Of a DNA stretch of 64,000 nucleotides, positions 1-8,866 are shown in pieces (position 1 is the first letter of the stretch; every line of letters starts with the position of its first letter). The position numbers were made by a program, and so were the translations under genes. Source of the stretch: Homoserinibacter gongjuensis (GTDB taxonomy: Bacteria; Actinomycetota; Actinomycetes; Actinomycetales; Microbacteriaceae); contig NZ_BSVA01000001.1 of the NCBI RefSeq assembly GCF_030161875.1, positions 3,224,001 through 3,288,000 of the forward strand, read 5' to 3'. The notes beneath the pieces were generated by a model. The model made no database searches and had not been told where the DNA came from. It saw only the letters and a program-made list of their open reading frames with translations.

Positions 1-213
1 CTTGTCGGTGACCGGGAAGCCGGTCTCGTCGGCGATCACGAGCTTGACGTTCTCGCTCGTGAGCTCGGTGCTGACCTTGGTCGTGTTCGTGTCGGTGGGC
101 GCGCTGCCGCCGGGGGCGCAGCCGGCCAATGCGACCGCCGTGGCCGCGACCAGTGCGGCGGCCGAGAGGCTCGCACCGCGCATCCGGCGCGAACCTCGGT
201 TCGTGATTGCCAT
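1..213 (-). CDS. Lipoprotein, probable ABC-transporter solute-binding protein (N-terminus only)
   Basis: Only the first 71 codons lie in the window; the gene continues past base 1. The ATG at 213-211 has a GGAG ribosome site five bases upstream. The N-terminus is a lipoprotein signal: basic residues to about residue 12, a hydrophobic alanine-rich stretch, and the lipobox LAGC with the lipidated Cys at residue 32. A Thr/Ser-rich linker follows, then the start of a mature domain. It is divergent from a LacI regulator and a PfkB sugar kinase, so a sugar-binding protein regulated by that LacI is the natural inference. The ligand-binding domain is outside the window, so substrate and family are unproven. 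Confidence 0.7.
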   Translation of the reverse strand, partial: MAITNRGSRRMRGASLSAAALVAATAVALAGCAPGGSAPTDTNTTKVSTELTSENVKLVIADETGFPVTDK

Positions 214-288
214 GTCGACTCCTTCGTCGTGGGGGTGACCCGCTGAACCGAACTCCATTCGATCATGGGATCGCGTGGCCTCTGATGG

Positions 289-306
289 TGCTAAATGGGT
301 TCAGCA
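289..306. promoter_or_regulatory. Possible LacI-type operator in divergent promoter
   Basis: TGCTAAATGGGTTCAGCA is an imperfect 18-base palindrome between the divergent lipoprotein and lacI genes. The octamer GCTGAACC also occurs at 242-249 and inverted at 298-305, so two half-sites flank the lipoprotein promoter region. Local autoregulation by the adjacent LacI protein is inferred; LacI operators often have a central CG, which this lacks. Confidence 0.3.
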
Positions 307-400
307 CGGATAAGCTCGCATTTCGAAGCCGAGGTGTCAAGTCCTTGCGGCGGGTCGGCGTCGTCGCCCCCGCTACCATCGGCTCGCGAAAGGAGTCGCG

Positions 401-1437
401 ATGGCGCGCAAGAGGGTCACGCTCGCGGATGTGGCGGCCCGCTCGGGTATGTCGATCGCGGCGGCCTCGATGATCCTCAACGGCCGTCCCGACACGCGGC
501 TCTCCCAAGACGCGCACGACCGCGTGCACGCGGCAGCCCGCGAGCTGGGCTACCGGCCCAATGTCGCGGCCCGCGGCCTTCGCACCGCCAAGACGCACAC
601 CATCGGCTTCGTCTCGGATGTCGTGGCCACCACCCGCTTCGCGAGCGGTCTCATCCGCGGGGCGCTCGCCGCCGCCGAAGCGGCGGGGCACGTCGTGCTC
701 GTCGCCGAGACGGGCGGGGAGTCCGCGCGCGAGGCCGAAGCGATCGAGGCCCTCCTCGACCGGCAGGTCGACGGCATCATCTTCGCGACGATGCGCGCCC
801 GCGAGGTGTTCCTTCCCGAGCTGCCCGACGGCACGCCCGCCGTGATGCTGAACGCCACCAACACCCGCTACCCGCGTTCGGTCCTCCCCGACGAGGAGGC
901 CGGCGGGCGCGCCGCCATCGAACTGCTCGCGCAGGCGGGCCACCGGCACGACATCGTGCTCGTCGGCCAGAACGACGAGGTCGAACGCGACCTCTTCCGG
1001 TCCGCCACGGTGGCCAGGCGCGTCGCCGGCATCCGGGGGCGATGGCTCAGCACGGGCTCAAGTTCGCGCGCGAGGAGTCGATCTGGGAGTGGGAGCCCGA
1101 GAACGGCTACGACGCCGTCTGCCGCCTGCTCGACGACGGGGTCATGCCCCGCGCCCTCGTCTGCATGAACGACCGTGTCGCCTTCGGTGCCTACCAGGCG
1201 CTCGGCGAGCGTGGCATCCGGATCCCCGAGCAGGTGTCGATCGTCTCGTTCGACAACGACGAGGTCGCGTCGTACCTGCGTCCCGGCCTCTCGACCATCG
1301 CGCTGCCGCACGAGGCCATGGGTCGTGCCGCGGTCGAGTTGCTGCTCTCGGGCGACGAGCGGCCACGTGAGATGCTGGTGCCCATGCCGGTGATCTCGCG
1401 CGCCTCGATCGGCGCTCCGGCGAGGTCGCTCCCGTGA
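401..1437 (+). CDS. LacI-family transcriptional regulator (one apparent frameshift)
   Basis: Sugar-responsive DNA-binding repressor. Residues 1-60 form the LacI helix-turn-helix (VTLADVAARSGMS, then LGYRPNVAARGLRT hinge region), followed by a periplasmic-binding-protein-like sensor domain. The ATG at 401 has AAAGGAG seven bases upstream. The reading frame breaks at the GGGGG run 1035-1039: frame 1 carries residues to about 213 and the rest (QHGLKFAREE to the C-terminal ISRASIGAP) is in another frame. Adding one G restores a 345-residue protein of normal family length. It is followed closely by a PfkB kinase on the same strand and is divergent from a lipoprotein, a typical sugar-uptake arrangement. 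The effector is unknown. The break is probably a sequencing error. Confidence 0.88.
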
Positions 1438-1447
1438 GGTGGCACGC

Positions 1448-2313
1448 GTGAGCGCACGCGTGGTGGTGATCGGCGACGCCCTCATCGACGAGCTCGTCGG
1501 CGACGAGGGCACCACGCATCAGGTGGGTGGCTCGGCGCTCAACGTGGCGGTGGGCCTCAGCATCCTGGGGGTGCCGGCGAGGCTCGTGGCGATGATCGGC
1601 GACGACGTCGACGGTGCGCTCATCCGAGGGCACCTCGCCGACTTCGGAGTCGAGCTGCTCCCCACCATCACACCCCTCGGCACGGGCGTCGCCCGCTCCG
1701 AACGGGCCGACGGCGAGGCCCATCCGAGCTTCAGCGATTCCCTCGTGGGCCGCCGCATCGACTTCGACGACACCCAGCGTGCCGCCATCGCGGAGGCCGA
1801 CGTCGTCGCGGTCAGCGGCTTCCCCTTCGATGCCCCTGCCCAGGTGGAGTTGCTCGAGCGCGCAGTCGCGGGTCGTCCGCACGTGGCTGTCGACCCGAAC
1901 CCCCGCCTCGGTCTGCTGCGCGATGCCGACGCGTTCCGGCGCGCCCTCGAGGGCTTCGGCGGCCTCGCGCAGCTCATCAAGCTGAGCGACGACGACATCG
2001 AGCTGTTGTGGGGCGAACCGGTGGCCGAGGTCGCCCCCGCCTCCTCGCCCGCTATCCCTACGTCTTCACGACCGAGGGCGGGGCGGGCGCGAGCATCCGC
2101 ATCGGCGATGCACGCTGGCGCCAGCCGAGCCTCGTGACCCCGGATGCGGTCGTCGACACCACGGGCGCGGGAGACGCCGTCTTCGCGGCCGTGCTGTCCG
2201 AGATCGCGACGCTCGGCATCCGCGACATCGACTGGTTCGACGCACTCGAGCACGCCATGCGCGTCGCCGCCGCGACCGTCGCGCATCCGGGGGCGCTGCT
2301 GCGCCCCGCGTGA
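1448..2313 (+). CDS. PfkB-family carbohydrate kinase (one apparent frameshift)
   Basis: ATP-dependent sugar or nucleoside kinase of the ribokinase fold. Visible features are the N-terminal VVIGDALIDE, the glycine pair region GGSALNVAVGLS, and the C-terminal anion-hole motif DTTGAGDAVF, which holds the catalytic Asp. The frame breaks at the CCCCC run 2034-2038; adding one C joins EPVAEVAP to RLLARYPYVFTTEGG and gives 288 residues, normal for the family. I chose GTG 1448, with GAGG eight bases upstream, over GTG 1439. It follows lacI by ten bases, so they are probably co-transcribed. It should phosphorylate the sugar taken up by the divergent transporter; the substrate cannot be read from sequence. 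Confidence 0.85.
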
Positions 2314-2332
2314 GCTGATGCCGCGCGCACCC

Positions 2333-2394
2333 ATGTTGCGGTTTCGGCGCAATGTGCGCGGCGCGCCAGCCACACCGCGCCGAAACCGCAACAT
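2333..2394. repeat. Perfect 18-bp inverted repeat (stem-loop)
   Basis: ATGTTGCGGTTTCGGCGC at 2333-2350 is exactly the reverse complement of 2377-2394, with a 26-base GC-rich loop. It lies between the PfkB kinase and the next gene. There is no T-run after either arm, so it is not a canonical intrinsic terminator. It may be a factor-dependent terminator hairpin or a dispersed palindromic repeat. Confidence 0.8.
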
Positions 2395-2435
2395 CGAGGG
2401 GAATGATCCATGCATCCGCATACGTTGGAGCAGAC

Positions 2436-3461
2436 ATGAAGAAGATCGGGTTCCTCTCCTTCGGCCACTGGTCGGCCTCGCCGGGATCGAGCGCGCGCAG
2501 CGCCTCGGATGTGCTGCTGCAGTCGATCGATCTCGCGGTGGCCGCGGAGGAACTCGGCGCCGATGGCGCGTACTTCCGCGTGCACCACTACGCCACGCAG
2601 CTCGGCAGCCCGTTCCCGCTGCTCGCGGCGGCAGGCGCCAAGACGAGCCGCATCGAGCTCGGCACGGGCGTCATCGACATGCGTTACGAGAACCCGCTGT
2701 ACATGGCTGAGGATGCCGGCGCCGCCGACCTGATCTCCGGCGGCCGCCTGCAGCTCGGCGTGAGCCGCGGCTCACCCGAGTCGGTGATCGACGGCTGGCG
2801 CTACTTCGGTTACGACGCCCCCGAGGGGATGACGATGGCCGACGTCGCCCGGTCCAACACCGAGGTGTTCCTCAAGGTGATCGACGGCGCGCGCTTCGCG
2901 GAACCGAACCCGCGCCCGATGTTCCCGAACCCGCATCCGGGGCCCCTCGGCATCCAGCCGCAGTCGCCCGGGCTGCGCGACCGCATCTGGTGGGGTGCAG
3001 GCTCCGACTCGACCGCCGTGTGGGCCGCCGAGCAGGGCATGAACCTCATGAGCTCGACCCTCAAGGAGGACGAGTCGGGCGAGCCCTTCCACGTGCAGCA
3101 GCGCAAGCAGATCGAGAAGTTCCACGAGGCCTGGAAGGCCGCCGGCCACGAGCGCACGCCGCGCACCTCCGTGAGCCGCTCGATCTTCGCTCTCGTCGAC
3201 GACCGCGATCGTATGTACTTCGGCGGCGGACAGCGCGATGAGGACGACCAGTTCGGTCAGCTCGACGACTACCGCGCCGTCTTCGGCCGCAGCTATGCCG
3301 CCGAGCCCGACCGGCTCGTGGAGCAGCTGCGCGGGGATGAGGCGATCGCCGCCGCCGATACCCTGCTGCTCACGATCCCCAACCAGCTGGGCGTCGACTA
3401 CAACGCGCACGTGCTCGAGTCGATCCTCACCCACGTGGCGCCCGAGCTCGGCTGGCGCTGA
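2436..3461 (+). CDS. Luciferase-like (LLM-class) flavin-dependent monooxygenase
   Basis: Cytosolic TIM-barrel flavin oxidoreductase of the bacterial luciferase superfamily, using FMN or F420. The start ATG 2436 has GGAG five bases upstream. Family signs are the N-terminal IGFLSFGHW strand, IELGTGVIDMRYENPLYMAE (barrel strand with the conserved GTGV turn), ISGGRLQLGVSRGSP (phosphate-binding region), and the C-terminal LLLTIPNQLG. Length is 341 residues, full-length and unbroken. It stands alone after the PfkB gene with a palindrome between them. The substrate is unknown; the superfamily covers alkanal, alkanesulfonate and F420-linked reactions. The gene is certain; only a broad functional class can be given. 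Confidence 0.9.
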   Translation: MKKIGFLSFGHWSASPGSSARSASDVLLQSIDLAVAAEELGADGAYFRVHHYATQLGSPFPLLAAAGAKTSRIELGTGVIDMRYENPLYMAEDAGAADLISGGRLQLGVSRGSPESVIDGWRYFGYDAPEGMTMADVARSNTEVFLKVIDGARFAEPNPRPMFPNPHPGPLGIQPQSPGLRDRIWWGAGSDSTAVWAAEQGMNLMSSTLKEDESGEPFHVQQRKQIEKFHEAWKAAGHERTPRTSVSRSIFALVDDRDRMYFGGGQRDEDDQFGQLDDYRAVFGRSYAAEPDRLVEQLRGDEAIAAADTLLLTIPNQLGVDYNAHVLESILTHVAPELGWR

Positions 3462-3601
3462 GCCGCCGCGGTTCGTGACGCGGCGAGTCGGCGCACGTGA
3501 GGAAGATGCGCTAGGGTCGCTGCACCGGAAGTAAAAACACGGCATCGGCCGTGCTCGCAGGCTCCGTCAGGTCGCCACTTCTCCTACCTCAGAGGAGTGG
3601 C

Positions 3602-5089
3602 ATGAGCCACGACACGCACCTTCCCACGTCTCCGACGGCTCGGGCGCCGCGCTCAGCCGCACGCCGGCCGCAGACCCTGCGGGCTGCCGGACTCGCGCTC
3701 GCGGGGCTGTCGGCCGTGTTCCTGTTCGAGATGCTCGACAACTCGGTGCTGAACGTGGCCCTGCCCACGATCGGCCGTGAGCTCGGCGCATCCACGACCG
3801 CGTTGCAGTGGGTGACCAGCTCCTACGCGATCGTGTTCGGCGGGCTCATGATCGCGCTCAGCGCCGTGGCCGATCGCTTCGGCCGTCGCCGGGTGATGAT
3901 CATCGGGCTCGTGCTGCTCGCCCTGGCGAGTTCGGCGGTTCTGTTCGTCACCACCGTCGACGAGCTCATCGCCCTGCGCGCCGTGATGGGCGTCGCGGCT
4001 GCCATGACGACACCCGGCGCCCTCGCGCTCGCGTTCCGGCTCTTCGATGACGAGCAGCTCAGGGTGCGCGCCATCACCCTGATCTCGACCGTCGGCCTCG
4101 TCGGCCTTGCGCTCGGCCCCACCGCCGGGGGTGTCGTGCTGAGCTTCGCCCCCTGGCAGGTGCTCCTGCTCGTGAACGTGCCGGTCGCCCTGCTCGCCCT
4201 GGTGTTCATCCGTCTCGGTGTACCGGCCGATTCCGGCGGGGACCGGCATCCGCATCCCATCGATGTGCCCGGAGCGCTCTCGGGGACCCTCACGGTCGTG
4301 TTCGCACTGGTCGCCCCCACCCTCTTCATCGAGGAGGGCGCCGCGTCGTGGACCGCATGGCTGGCCGCCGCCGGAGCCGCGGCGCTCGCGGTGGTCTTCG
4401 TGCTGCGGCAACGCGTGGCGGCGCATCCGCTGCTCGACCTCGCCCTCATCGCCCGACCCCTCGTCTCGAGTGGGCTCGCTTTCAAGGCGGCCGCGGGGCT
4501 CGCCATCGCGGGGCTGAGCTATCTGGTCACGCTGCAGCTGCAGCTGGACTGGGGATGGGCGCCCGCGCAGGCGGCGCTCGGCATGCTGCCACAGGTGATC
4601 ACGCTGATCGCCGGGGGCGCCCTCATCTCGCCGCTCATCCGGCGCACCGGCTTGGCCACAGCGGCCTGGGTGAGCGCCGTCGTCGTGGTGGCGGGCTTGG
4701 GCGTCTACGCCGCGTTCGGCCAGTTCGGGTACGGCTGGGTCGCCGTCTCGCTCGTGCTCGTGGCCGCCGGGATGCGGATCGTCGGGGTGGTCGCGGGCAA
4801 CAACGTGATGCACGGGCTCCCGGAGGATCGCACCACGATCGGCGCGGCACTCATCGACACGGCGAGCCAGCTCACCACCGGCCTCGGCATCGCGGTCTCG
4901 GGCACGATCATCGCGGCCGGTTTCACCGGGAGCATCACGGCATCCGCGTGGACCGACGAGCAGACCATCCAGTTCCGCGGCGCGATCACGATCGCCGCGC
5001 TCGCCCTGACGCTGCTCGCCGCGCTGCTCGTCGGCGCCGGGATGTGGTGGGCCCGCCGGGGTGTGCACGAGGTGCACGCACAGGAATAG
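3602..5089 (+). CDS. MFS drug-resistance transporter, DHA2 (14-TM) type
   Basis: Proton-coupled inner-membrane exporter. The 495-residue protein has many hydrophobic helices and the DHA2 pattern: LFEMLDNSVLNVALPTIGRE in helix 1 (motif D), ADRFGRRRVMIIG (motif A, loop 2-3), and LGPTAGGVVL (motif C, antiporter signature). The length and the pair of extra central helices fit the 14-TM EmrB/QacA group. Start ATG 3602 has AGAGGAG just upstream; an in-frame start at 3551 lacks this. The next gene begins three bases after the stop, so they are probably co-transcribed. No dedicated regulator is adjacent, and the substrate is unknown. Confidence 0.9.
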   Translation: MSHDTHLPTSPTARAPRSAARRPQTLRAAGLALAGLSAVFLFEMLDNSVLNVALPTIGRELGASTTALQWVTSSYAIVFGGLMIALSAVADRFGRRRVMIIGLVLLALASSAVLFVTTVDELIALRAVMGVAAAMTTPGALALAFRLFDDEQLRVRAITLISTVGLVGLALGPTAGGVVLSFAPWQVLLLVNVPVALLALVFIRLGVPADSGGDRHPHPIDVPGALSGTLTVVFALVAPTLFIEEGAASWTAWLAAAGAAALAVVFVLRQRVAAHPLLDLALIARPLVSSGLAFKAAAGLAIAGLSYLVTLQLQLDWGWAPAQAALGMLPQVITLIAGGALISPLIRRTGLATAAWVSAVVVVAGLGVYAAFGQFGYGWVAVSLVLVAAGMRIVGVVAGNNVMHGLPEDRTTIGAALIDTASQLTTGLGIAVSGTIIAAGFTGSITASAWTDEQTIQFRGAITIAALALTLLAALLVGAGMWWARRGVHEVHAQE

Positions 5090-5092
5090 CGT

Positions 5093-6823
5093 GTGCTCGT
5101 GACGCTCGTGCTGATCGGGCTCGTCGGCGGGTTGCTGACGGGGATCTCGCCGTGCATTCTGCCGGTGCTGCCGGTGGTCTTCCTCGGCGGCGCCTCGCGC
5201 GGGGTGGGCACCGCTTCCGGTGGGGTCGACTCGGATGCCGTGCCCAGTCGCGCGCGCCCGGTGCTGATCGTGGTGGGCCTCACGATCAGCTTCTCGATCT
5301 TCACCCTCGTGGGCACTGCCCTGCTGTCGCTGCTGCACCTGCCGGCCGATCTCATCCGCTGGGCGGGGCTCGTCGTGCTCGTGCTGCTCGGCGTCTCGAT
5401 GATCGTGCCCGCGATCGGCCACCTCGTCGAGAAGCCGTTCGCCTGGATCCCGCAGCGCCACGTCGACCCCGACCGCGGCGGGCTGCTGCTCGGCCTCGCC
5501 CTCGGCGCAGTATTCGTGCCGTGCGCGGGGCCCGTGCTCGCCGCCATCACGGTCGCCGGCGCGACCGGTGATCTCGGCCCCGACACGATCATCCTCACGC
5601 TCGCGTTCGCGGTCGGATGCGCGATTCCACTGCTCGTGTTCGCGCTCGCCGGGCGGCAGCTCGTCGCCCGCATCGCAGCCTTCCGCAGGCATCGCCGCGC
5701 GGTGCAGATCGTGAGCGGCTCGGTCATGATCGCGCTCGCGATCGGTCTCACCTTCAACGTGACCGACCTCATCCAGCGCACCATCCCGAACTACACGGAG
5801 GCTCTCGCGGGCGCCGCCGGGCGCGACGCGTCGCAGATCCTCAGCGGCGGCGCGAACCGCGACGACTATGACGACAAGCTGCTGTACTGCCAGCTGCAGG
5901 CCAACTACGACGTGATCGACGGCGACGACTGCGGCCCGGCACCCGAGTTCACCGGCATCGAGCGCTGGCTCAACACCCCCGGCGACGAGCCTCTCAGCCT
6001 CCCGCGACTGCGCGGTCAGGTGGTGCTCGTCGACTTCTGGGCGTACTCGTGCATCAACTGCCAGCGGGAGTTGCCGCACGTGGAGGCCTGGGCGAACGCC
6101 TACGCCTCGGCGGGCCTCACCGTCGTCGGCGTGCACACTCCCGAGTACGCCTTCGAGCACGTGATCGACAACGTACGAGCGGGCGCCGACCGCATCGGCG
6201 TCACCTTCCCGATCGCGATCGACAACGACTACGGCACCTGGAACGCGTACGGCAACACCGTGTGGCCCGCGACCTACCTCATCGACGCGACCGGTCGCGT
6301 GCGGTACGTGCTCTACGGCGAGGGCTCGTACACCCACGAGGAGAAACTCATCCGCGGCCTGCTGACCGAGGCGGACCCGGATGTCGTGCTGCCGGCATCC
6401 GTGCAGCTCCCGAACACGACACCCACCGACCCGAAGCAGAGCCGCGAGACCTACCTGGGCGCCGATCGGATGCAGTTCTACGCGGGCGACGGCGACTACA
6501 CAGAGGGCACACACGACTTCACCGACGCGCGAGCGCTGCCCGCCGGCGGGTTCGAGCTGAGCGGCAGCTGGACCATCGGGCACGAGTCGCTTCTCGCCGG
6601 CGCCGGCGCCCGCATCCGCCTCGACTACCACGCGTCGAAGGTGTACCTGAACGTGGGCGGCACCGGCACCATCACGGTCACCGCCGACGGGCGTGAGCGC
6701 ACGATCCGGGTGTCGGGCGCCCCCAACATCTACACGGTCGCTTCGGCGCCCGACCCCGAGCACGACGAGGTCGAGCTGGAGCTCTCGCCGGGGCTGGAGG
6801 CGTACTCGTTCACCTTCGGGTGA
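5093..6823 (+). CDS. DipZ-like fusion: CcdA transmembrane electron carrier plus thioredoxin domain
   Basis: Membrane protein that moves reducing equivalents from cytosolic thioredoxin to extracytoplasmic substrates. Residues 1-225 are a CcdA/DsbD-type membrane domain with the redox cysteines C21 (in SPCILPVLP) and C144 (in VPCAGPVL). A linker leads to a thioredoxin-fold domain around residues 285-425 with the active site C320-I-N-C323. A C-terminal beta-rich domain (about 430-576) is typical of DipZ proteins. The total of 576 residues is unbroken. GTG 5093 is three bases after the MFS stop. Cys266 and Cys280 in the linker could form an extra disulfide. The role is probably repair or maturation of exported thiol proteins. 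Confidence 0.9.
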   Translation: MLVTLVLIGLVGGLLTGISPCILPVLPVVFLGGASRGVGTASGGVDSDAVPSRARPVLIVVGLTISFSIFTLVGTALLSLLHLPADLIRWAGLVVLVLLGVSMIVPAIGHLVEKPFAWIPQRHVDPDRGGLLLGLALGAVFVPCAGPVLAAITVAGATGDLGPDTIILTLAFAVGCAIPLLVFALAGRQLVARIAAFRRHRRAVQIVSGSVMIALAIGLTFNVTDLIQRTIPNYTEALAGAAGRDASQILSGGANRDDYDDKLLYCQLQANYDVIDGDDCGPAPEFTGIERWLNTPGDEPLSLPRLRGQVVLVDFWAYSCINCQRELPHVEAWANAYASAGLTVVGVHTPEYAFEHVIDNVRAGADRIGVTFPIAIDNDYGTWNAYGNTVWPATYLIDATGRVRYVLYGEGSYTHEEKLIRGLLTEADPDVVLPASVQLPNTTPTDPKQSRETYLGADRMQFYAGDGDYTEGTHDFTDARALPAGGFELSGSWTIGHESLLAGAGARIRLDYHASKVYLNVGGTGTITVTADGRERTIRVSGAPNIYTVASAPDPEHDEVELELSPGLEAYSFTFG

Positions 6824-6904
6824 GGGCCGCGCCGGGCCCGCTCCATCCCGCGTGCCCCGGAACTGGGCGCGTGCCGACCCTTCGCCAAGCGATCCCACCC
6901 TGTC

Positions 6905-7747
6905 ATGCTCACAGTCGTGGAACAGACGACGGAGACCGACCGCGAGATGAACCTGCGCTTCGCGGGGGTGTGCACGGTCTGCGGCGAGGAGATCCCGAAG
7001 GGTGCCCGAGCCGTCTACAGTCCATCGAGCCGGAGCGTGCACCACACCGCGTGCCCCGGGCTCGAGCTGGGCGCAGCGGGAGCATCGGCGAGGCGCGAAT
7101 TCGAGCGACGCAAAGCCCGGGATGACGCCCGCATCGAGGCGCGAAAGGCCAATGTGCGCGCCACCTTCGGCGACGGGTTCATCGGCAAGGTCGCGACCTT
7201 CCTCGCGGTCGACGACAGCCCGCGGCGGAGCACGAGCGTCTGGGCACAGGGGGCGGTCGGTGAAGAACGCGTGGCGGCGCAACTGGACGCCCTCGCCGAG
7301 GTGGGCGTGATCGCGCTCCACGACCGCCGCATCCCGGGCACCAAGGCCAACATCGATCACATCGCGGTGACCCCCTGGGGCGTCTGGGTGATCGACGCCA
7401 AGCGCTACCTCAACAAGCGCCCCGATCTGGTGACCGAGGGCGGCTTCTTGGGCATCGGCGGAACCGACCGCCTGACGGTCGGCGGCCGCAAGCAGGACAA
7501 GCTCGTCGACGGCATGCTCTGGCAGCTCGAGAAGGTGCAGGCCGTGCTCGGCGAGACGGCATCCGCCCGTGGGATCCTCTGCTTCGTCGATGCGGATTGG
7601 CCGCTCATCGGCGGTCACTTCAGCGTGCGCGGCGTGCGGGTGGTGTGGCCGCGGCGGCTGCCGAAGGAGCTGCTGCAGACGGTTCCGCCGACGATCGATC
7701 CCGACGCGGTGGGCAGGGTGCTCGCCTCCGCGTTCCCGCCGGCCTAA
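6905..7747 (+). CDS. NERD-domain protein with N-terminal zinc-binding motif
   Basis: The 280-residue protein has an N-terminal small zinc-finger-like segment (CTVCGEE, then HHTAC about 20 residues later), a charged helical linker, and a nuclease-related domain around residues 110-225. That domain includes GAVGEERVAAQLDAL, the acidic metal-binding stretch NIDHIAVTPWGVWVIDAK and a later WQLEKVQAVL helix. NERD proteins are proposed nucleases or DNA-processing factors, but most have no tested activity. ATG 6905 is used; ATG 6947 is an alternative. It ends convergently with the HIT gene, and the two stop codons overlap (7744-7747). No restriction or defence gene is adjacent, so I assign no defence role. 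Confidence 0.85.
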   Translation: MLTVVEQTTETDREMNLRFAGVCTVCGEEIPKGARAVYSPSSRSVHHTACPGLELGAAGASARREFERRKARDDARIEARKANVRATFGDGFIGKVATFLAVDDSPRRSTSVWAQGAVGEERVAAQLDALAEVGVIALHDRRIPGTKANIDHIAVTPWGVWVIDAKRYLNKRPDLVTEGGFLGIGGTDRLTVGGRKQDKLVDGMLWQLEKVQAVLGETASARGILCFVDADWPLIGGHFSVRGVRVVWPRRLPKELLQTVPPTIDPDAVGRVLASAFPPA

Positions 7748-8180
7748 CGCGCGAGTTCGGCGCGGATGCTCGCCGCCATGCGCTCGGCATCGGCGTCGCT
7801 CGCGTAGGGTGCCGCGGGCCGAGCCAGAAACGCAGGCCGTCGCCCTTGCTGCGCGGGATCACGTGCAGGTGCAGGTGCGGCACGCTCTGGCTGACGATGT
7901 TGTTGATGATCATGAGCGAGCCCTCGCTCGCCGTGGCGCGCTCGACCGCGCGCTGCAGGCGCTGCGAGAGGTCGACCCACGCGGAGGCGAGCTCGAGCGG
8001 CAGGGCGTCGTAGGTGACGACGTGGCGGGTCGGCACGAGCAGGGTGTGCCCCGCGAAGAGTGGGCGGATGTCGAGGAACGCCACGAAGTCGTCGGTGCGC
8101 AGCACCTCGAACGCGAGCGAGCGCTGCGCGACGACCTCGCAGAACGCGCATGGCTTGCTCGCGGCGGACGGCGGCGTCAT
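7744..8180 (-). CDS. HIT-family hydrolase (one apparent frameshift)
   Basis: Histidine-triad nucleotide hydrolase or transferase. The triad HLHLHV sits in VPHLHLHVIPRSKG near residue 106, after the typical DIRPLFAGHTLLVPTRHV segment. An N-terminal CAFC pair may bind metal. The frame breaks at the GGG run 7816-7818 (CCC on the coding strand): one added C joins RFWLGP to AAPYASDADAERMAASIR and gives 145 residues, a normal HIT length. The gene starts two bases after the stop of the response regulator, so it is probably the last gene of that operon. The natural substrate is not deducible; AMP-lysine or dinucleoside polyphosphate hydrolysis is known in the family. Confidence 0.87.
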
Positions 8181-8182
8181 GC

Positions 8183-8866
8183 TCAGGCCTGGCCGTCCCG
8201 GTCGCCGGGCACGACGAGCCCCGACTCGTAGGCGAGCACGACGGCGTGCACGCGGTCGCGCAGCCCGAGTTTGGTGAGGATGCGGCTCACATGGCTCTTG
8301 GTGGTCTGCTCGGCGATGAAGAGCCGCTCGGCGATCTCGGTGTTGCTGAAGCCTGCCGCCATGAGCAGCAGCACCTCGCGTTCGCGGTCGGTGAGTTCCG
8401 CGAACGCCGTCGACGGCGGCGTGCGCCGCGCGGGCGTGCCCACGAACTCCGCGACCAGGGTGCGCGTGACGCGCGGCGAGAGCAGCGCATCCCCGGCGTG
8501 CACGGTGCGCACCGCCGCGACCAGCTCCTCGGGCGTGGCGTCTTTGAGCAGGAACCCGCTCGCGCCCGCGCGCAACGCCGCGAAGACGTAGTCGTCGATG
8601 TCGAAGGTCGTGAGCATCACGATCCGCGGCCGATGCGCCGAGACCTCGTCGCCGAGGATCGCCGCCGTCGCGTCGATGCCGTTGAGGTTCGGCATGCGCA
8701 CGTCCATGAGCACGACATCCGGTCTCAGGCTGCGCACCTTCGCAAGGGCCGCTGCGCCGTCATCCGCCTCACCCACGACCTCGATGTCGGGCTGCGCCGC
8801 GAGGATCGCCACGAGCCCCACCCGGAACATCTGCTGGTCGTCGACCACCAGAACCCGGATGCTCAC
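8183..8866 (-). CDS. NarL/LuxR-family response regulator
   Basis: Two-component transcription factor of 227 residues. The receiver domain spans residues 1-120, with the acidic pocket D9-D10, phosphoacceptor D55 (LMDVRMPN), and the switch LTTFD and K105-region (GFLLKDA). The C-terminal LuxR-type helix-turn-helix begins LTDREREVLLLMA and includes the recognition helix TTKSHVSRIL. GTG 8866 overlaps the TGA of the upstream histidine kinase by three bases, so the pair is translationally coupled. The stimulus is unknown. The target may include the divergently transcribed acyltransferase, which is only a positional guess. Confidence 0.93.
   Translation of the reverse strand: MSIRVLVVDDQQMFRVGLVAILAAQPDIEVVGEADDGAAALAKVRSLRPDVVLMDVRMPNLNGIDATAAILGDEVSAHRPRIVMLTTFDIDDYVFAALRAGASGFLLKDATPEELVAAVRTVHAGDALLSPRVTRTLVAEFVGTPARRTPPSTAFAELTDREREVLLLMAAGFSNTEIAERLFIAEQTTKSHVSRILTKLGLRDRVHAVVLAYESGLVVPGDRDGQA

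Noticed and set aside
3653..7618. 1321-residue open frame on the minus strand
   Set aside because: It lies antisense to three clear genes (MFS, DipZ, NERD) and has the Arg/His/Glu-rich composition of a high-GC shadow frame.
6905..7747. Anti-phage defence island around the NERD protein
   Set aside because: No restriction, helicase, toxin-antitoxin or other defence gene adjoins it; neighbours are a HIT hydrolase and a thiol-redox gene.
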